A DNA stretch of 64,000 nucleotides from Kushneria avicenniae (GTDB lineage Bacteria > Pseudomonadota > Gammaproteobacteria > Pseudomonadales > Halomonadaceae): NCBI RefSeq assembly GCF_900112585.1, contig NZ_FOLY01000003.1, forward strand, positions 310,001 through 374,000. The letters are read 5' to 3'. The stretch's first letter is position 1. Every line of letters begins with the position of its first letter. Below the pieces are notes generated by a model. The model had not been told where the DNA came from. It did not search any database and saw only the letters and a list, made by a program, of their open reading frames with translations. Positions 62,085-64,000 of this stretch are shown one piece after another. Position numbers and translations under genes: made by a program.

Positions 62085-63164
62085 ATGATCACCTTCACAA
62101 CAGGCAATCTACTGGAGGCAGAAGTTGAAGCCCTGGTGAATACCGTTAACACGGTAGGCGTGATGGGAAAGGGCATCGCGCTGATGTTCAAGGAGCGCTT
62201 CCCTGCCAATACTGAGGCTTATGCTCATGCCTGCAAGGCAGGTGAGGTACAGACTGGACGCATGTTTGTCACTGAATCCAGCGAGTTGATGGGGCCACGG
62301 TGGATTGTCAATTTCCCTACCAAGCAGCATTGGCGTGCAAAATCTCGGATGCAGTGGATCATCGATGGTCTGGCCGATCTTCGAAACTTCATCGAGCGAA
62401 ACCAGGTGCGCTCTATTGCTATCCCACCACTGGGTGCGGGTAACGGTGGCCTGGATTGGGATGAGGTAAAGCCCCACATTGAGCGAGCCCTGAGAGATCT
62501 AACCGATGTAGAAATCATCGTTTTTGAGCCTACAACTCGATATCAAAACGTGGCGAAGCGTCAGGGTGTGGAAAAGCTAACCCCGGCCCGGGCTCTGATT
62601 GCCGAGCTGGTGCGTCGCTACTGGGTGCTGGGCATGGAGTGTAGTTTGCTGGAGATCCAGAAACTGGCATGGTTTTTGGAGCGAGCAATTGAAGCAGAAG
62701 GCCTGGACAACCCGTTGGACCTTCGCTTTGAAGCCAATAGCTACGGCCCTTATGCCGACCGTCTTCGTCATTTATTAAGTGGGCTGGATGGGAGCTACCT
62801 GAACAGCGAGAAACGCATCAACGATTGCGGGCCACTGGATACCATCTGGTTCAATGACGCTTGTCGGGAGAAGGTAGAGCTTTATCTCAAAACCGAGGCG
62901 AAAGCTTATTTGCCTGCGCTTGAAAAAACTGCAGAGCTGATCGATGGCTTCGAGTCACCTTTCGGGATGGAGTTACTGGCGACAGTGGACTGGTTGCTGT
63001 TTCGATCGAATGTAGCCCCAGACATGGAGTCGATTATGGAAAGTGTTCATCACTGGCCTGGAGGCAAGGGCTCGGCACAACGTAAGCTCAAGCTATTTGA
63101 TCGACCTAAAGTAGAGCTGGCGCTTAATCGGCTTAAAGACGCTTCTATGCAGTTATCTATTTAG
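62085..63164 (+). CDS. darG: DarG-type macrodomain antitoxin
   Basis: The 359-residue protein begins with a macrodomain (residues 1-155): [37 protein letters not shown] and [13 protein letters not shown]. This domain removes ADP-ribose from DNA. The second half (about 165-359) is the DarT-binding region. GAGGAG lies before the ATG at 62085, ten bases after the darT stop. Toxin first, antitoxin second is the usual order. The pair stabilises the island and may act as an anti-phage module. Confidence 0.92.
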   Translation: MITFTTGNLLEAEVEALVNTVNTVGVMGKGIALMFKERFPANTEAYAHACKAGEVQTGRMFVTESSELMGPRWIVNFPTKQHWRAKSRMQWIIDGLADLRNFIERNQVRSIAIPPLGAGNGGLDWDEVKPHIERALRDLTDVEIIVFEPTTRYQNVAKRQGVEKLTPARALIAELVRRYWVLGMECSLLEIQKLAWFLERAIEAEGLDNPLDLRFEANSYGPYADRLRHLLSGLDGSYLNSEKRINDCGPLDTIWFNDACREKVELYLKTEAKAYLPALEKTAELIDGFESPFGMELLATVDWLLFRSNVAPDMESIMESVHHWPGGKGSAQRKLKLFDRPKVELALNRLKDASMQLSI

Positions 63165-63614
63165 CCTTATCTGATAATTAACGGCAGTGCTATAAGAACG
63201 TCTAATCAAGATTGAAAAATAATTCTGGGCATTATGTTGATGACATAAAAACATCTACTTTGTCACTAATGCCTTTATTATTAAGTTAAAGAAGAATTCA
63301 TTTTGAGCTCATCCCCACGAAGCAGTCTATCCAGTCTGAGACCGGTTGAAATGGCCGCAAACCATAGCTCTCAAGCACGCTGGTAGAAACATGAGCACAC
63401 GTCGCTCGATATTATCAAGCTGGTCATGATGCAGGGCCCTGCTAACCAACAAGCCGGTGTCTTTCACATCAGGCCGGGCCTTCCATTAGGCGCGAAAAGA
63501 AGCGGTCAACGACTAGCGTCGGGCTAATCAGGAGCCCAGGCAGGTACTGCTACATCGCTGTCGTCGAGAAGATTTTCATTACCTTTGACCCAGCCCTGTC
63601 TCGAAGGGGAGTGC
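63165..63614. other. Gap between darG and the last partial gene
   Basis: I see no supported gene in these 450 bases. The first 130 are AT-rich and the rest rises to average composition. I searched for a second copy of the yicC 3' end, which would mark the right end of island 2, and saw none. Confidence 0.4.
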
Positions 63615-64000
63615 ATGTCAGCATGTATCTATCGGACCTGGCCAGCCTACCTCGCTGCTCTTGTAGCCGGCTGTCTCTCAACGCTGAGCTTTGCACCTTT
63701 CCACCTCTGGTGGTTAGGGCCGCTCGCCGTGGCGTTGATGTACCTAAATCATCATCGCCTGGGCACGGCACAGGCGATGTTGCACGGCTGGCTTTTCGGG
63801 ATCGCTCTATTCGGTACAGGTACCAGTTGGGTCTACGTCTCGATCCATGACTATGGCTATACCAGTGTATCGTTGGCAATCGTTCTGACTGGACTATTCG
63901 TCGCCGTACTGGCTCTGTTTCCCGCTATTTGCCTTGGACTCTATCGATATTTCACCTCACCTCGGCTGGCATTCCTGAGCTTTGCTGGCATCTGGGTGCT
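63615..64000 (+). CDS. lnt: Apolipoprotein N-acyltransferase, N-terminal part (runs off window)
   Basis: From the ATG at 63615 (AAGGGGAG upstream) the frame is open to the window end, giving at least 128 residues. Hydrophobic helices follow one another, with the Lnt landmarks LSTLSFAPFHLWWLGPLAVAL and FGIALFGTGTSWVYVSIHDYGY. Lnt adds the third acyl chain to lipoproteins in the inner membrane. The usual neighbours (ybeX/ybeY) are not visible, so this could be the chromosomal gene or a second copy carried by an island. Confidence 0.88.
   Translation, partial: MSACIYRTWPAYLAALVAGCLSTLSFAPFHLWWLGPLAVALMYLNHHRLGTAQAMLHGWLFGIALFGTGTSWVYVSIHDYGYTSVSLAIVLTGLFVAVLALFPAICLGLYRYFTSPRLAFLSFAGIWV

Noticed and set aside
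63550-63879. Minus-strand ORF at the right edge
   Set aside because: It is antisense to the Lnt-like frame, which has a good ribosome site and clear family motifs and runs off the window.

Overview
The window looks like the chromosome of a GC-rich halophilic gammaproteobacterium, most likely a member of the Halomonadaceae (Halomonas, Kushneria or Salinicola type). This rests on the crc/pyrE/rph/yicC neighbourhood, the RluF, Rep and TrmL proteins, a TctCBA uptake operon and carotenoid genes. I could not run a search, so the genus is an inference. Two mobile regions interrupt otherwise ordinary chromosome.

Chromosome 1 (1-9.2 kb): the 3' end of a sensor kinase, a CspA cold-shock gene with a long leader, a chemotaxis receptor, a GNAT acetyltransferase, a DUF2254 membrane protein, rluF, a YrhK-type membrane protein, an HD hydrolase and an ABC-F ATPase.

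Island 1 (about 9.3-23.4 kb) sits at the 3' end of a tRNA-Arg(CCG) gene and is built like a P4-type satellite: integrase, a KAP-type P-loop NTPase as likely defence cargo, AlpA, small coupled genes, a Toprim primase, a DUF927 helicase-like ATPase and a coiled-coil protein. Next come three homologous non-coding cassettes of about 221 bp separated by small orphan genes. At the far end is an AT-rich gene fusing an XRE-type HTH to a dynamin-like GTPase. The cassettes are the most unusual thing in the window. Each carries about twelve 7-bp iterons at the same positions and orientations. The iteron core differs between cassettes (GGGAACA, GGCAACA, GGGTACA), and within a cassette nearly every copy has changed together. 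They look like replication origins or structured elements whose recognition sequence has been switched three times.

Chromosome 2 (23.4-45.25 kb): a small cytochrome c; thiM with a CrtI-like desaturase and a CruF/DUF422 protein; a three-subunit GMC sugar/polyol dehydrogenase; a LacI-type regulator with a perfect palindromic operator facing a TctCBA, HpcH/HpaI aldolase and LdhA2-type dehydrogenase operon (the dehydrogenase is frameshifted in a C7 tract); then rep, a stand-alone STN protein, a GNAT, trmL, yfaZ, pyrE, crc, rph and yicC.

Island 2 (about 45.25 kb to at least 63.2 kb) begins directly after the yicC stop codon. It carries a tyrosine integrase, an AT-rich orphan, an AlpA-like regulator, a YqaJ exonuclease with an ERF annealing protein, a DUF932 protein, a zinc-ribbon/glycine-zipper protein, a YagK/Gp2-like replication protein, a complete type I restriction-modification operon headed by an unusual degenerate methylase-specificity fusion, and a divergent DarT-DarG toxin-antitoxin pair. 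The window ends inside an apolipoprotein N-acyltransferase gene. The right end of this island was not found.
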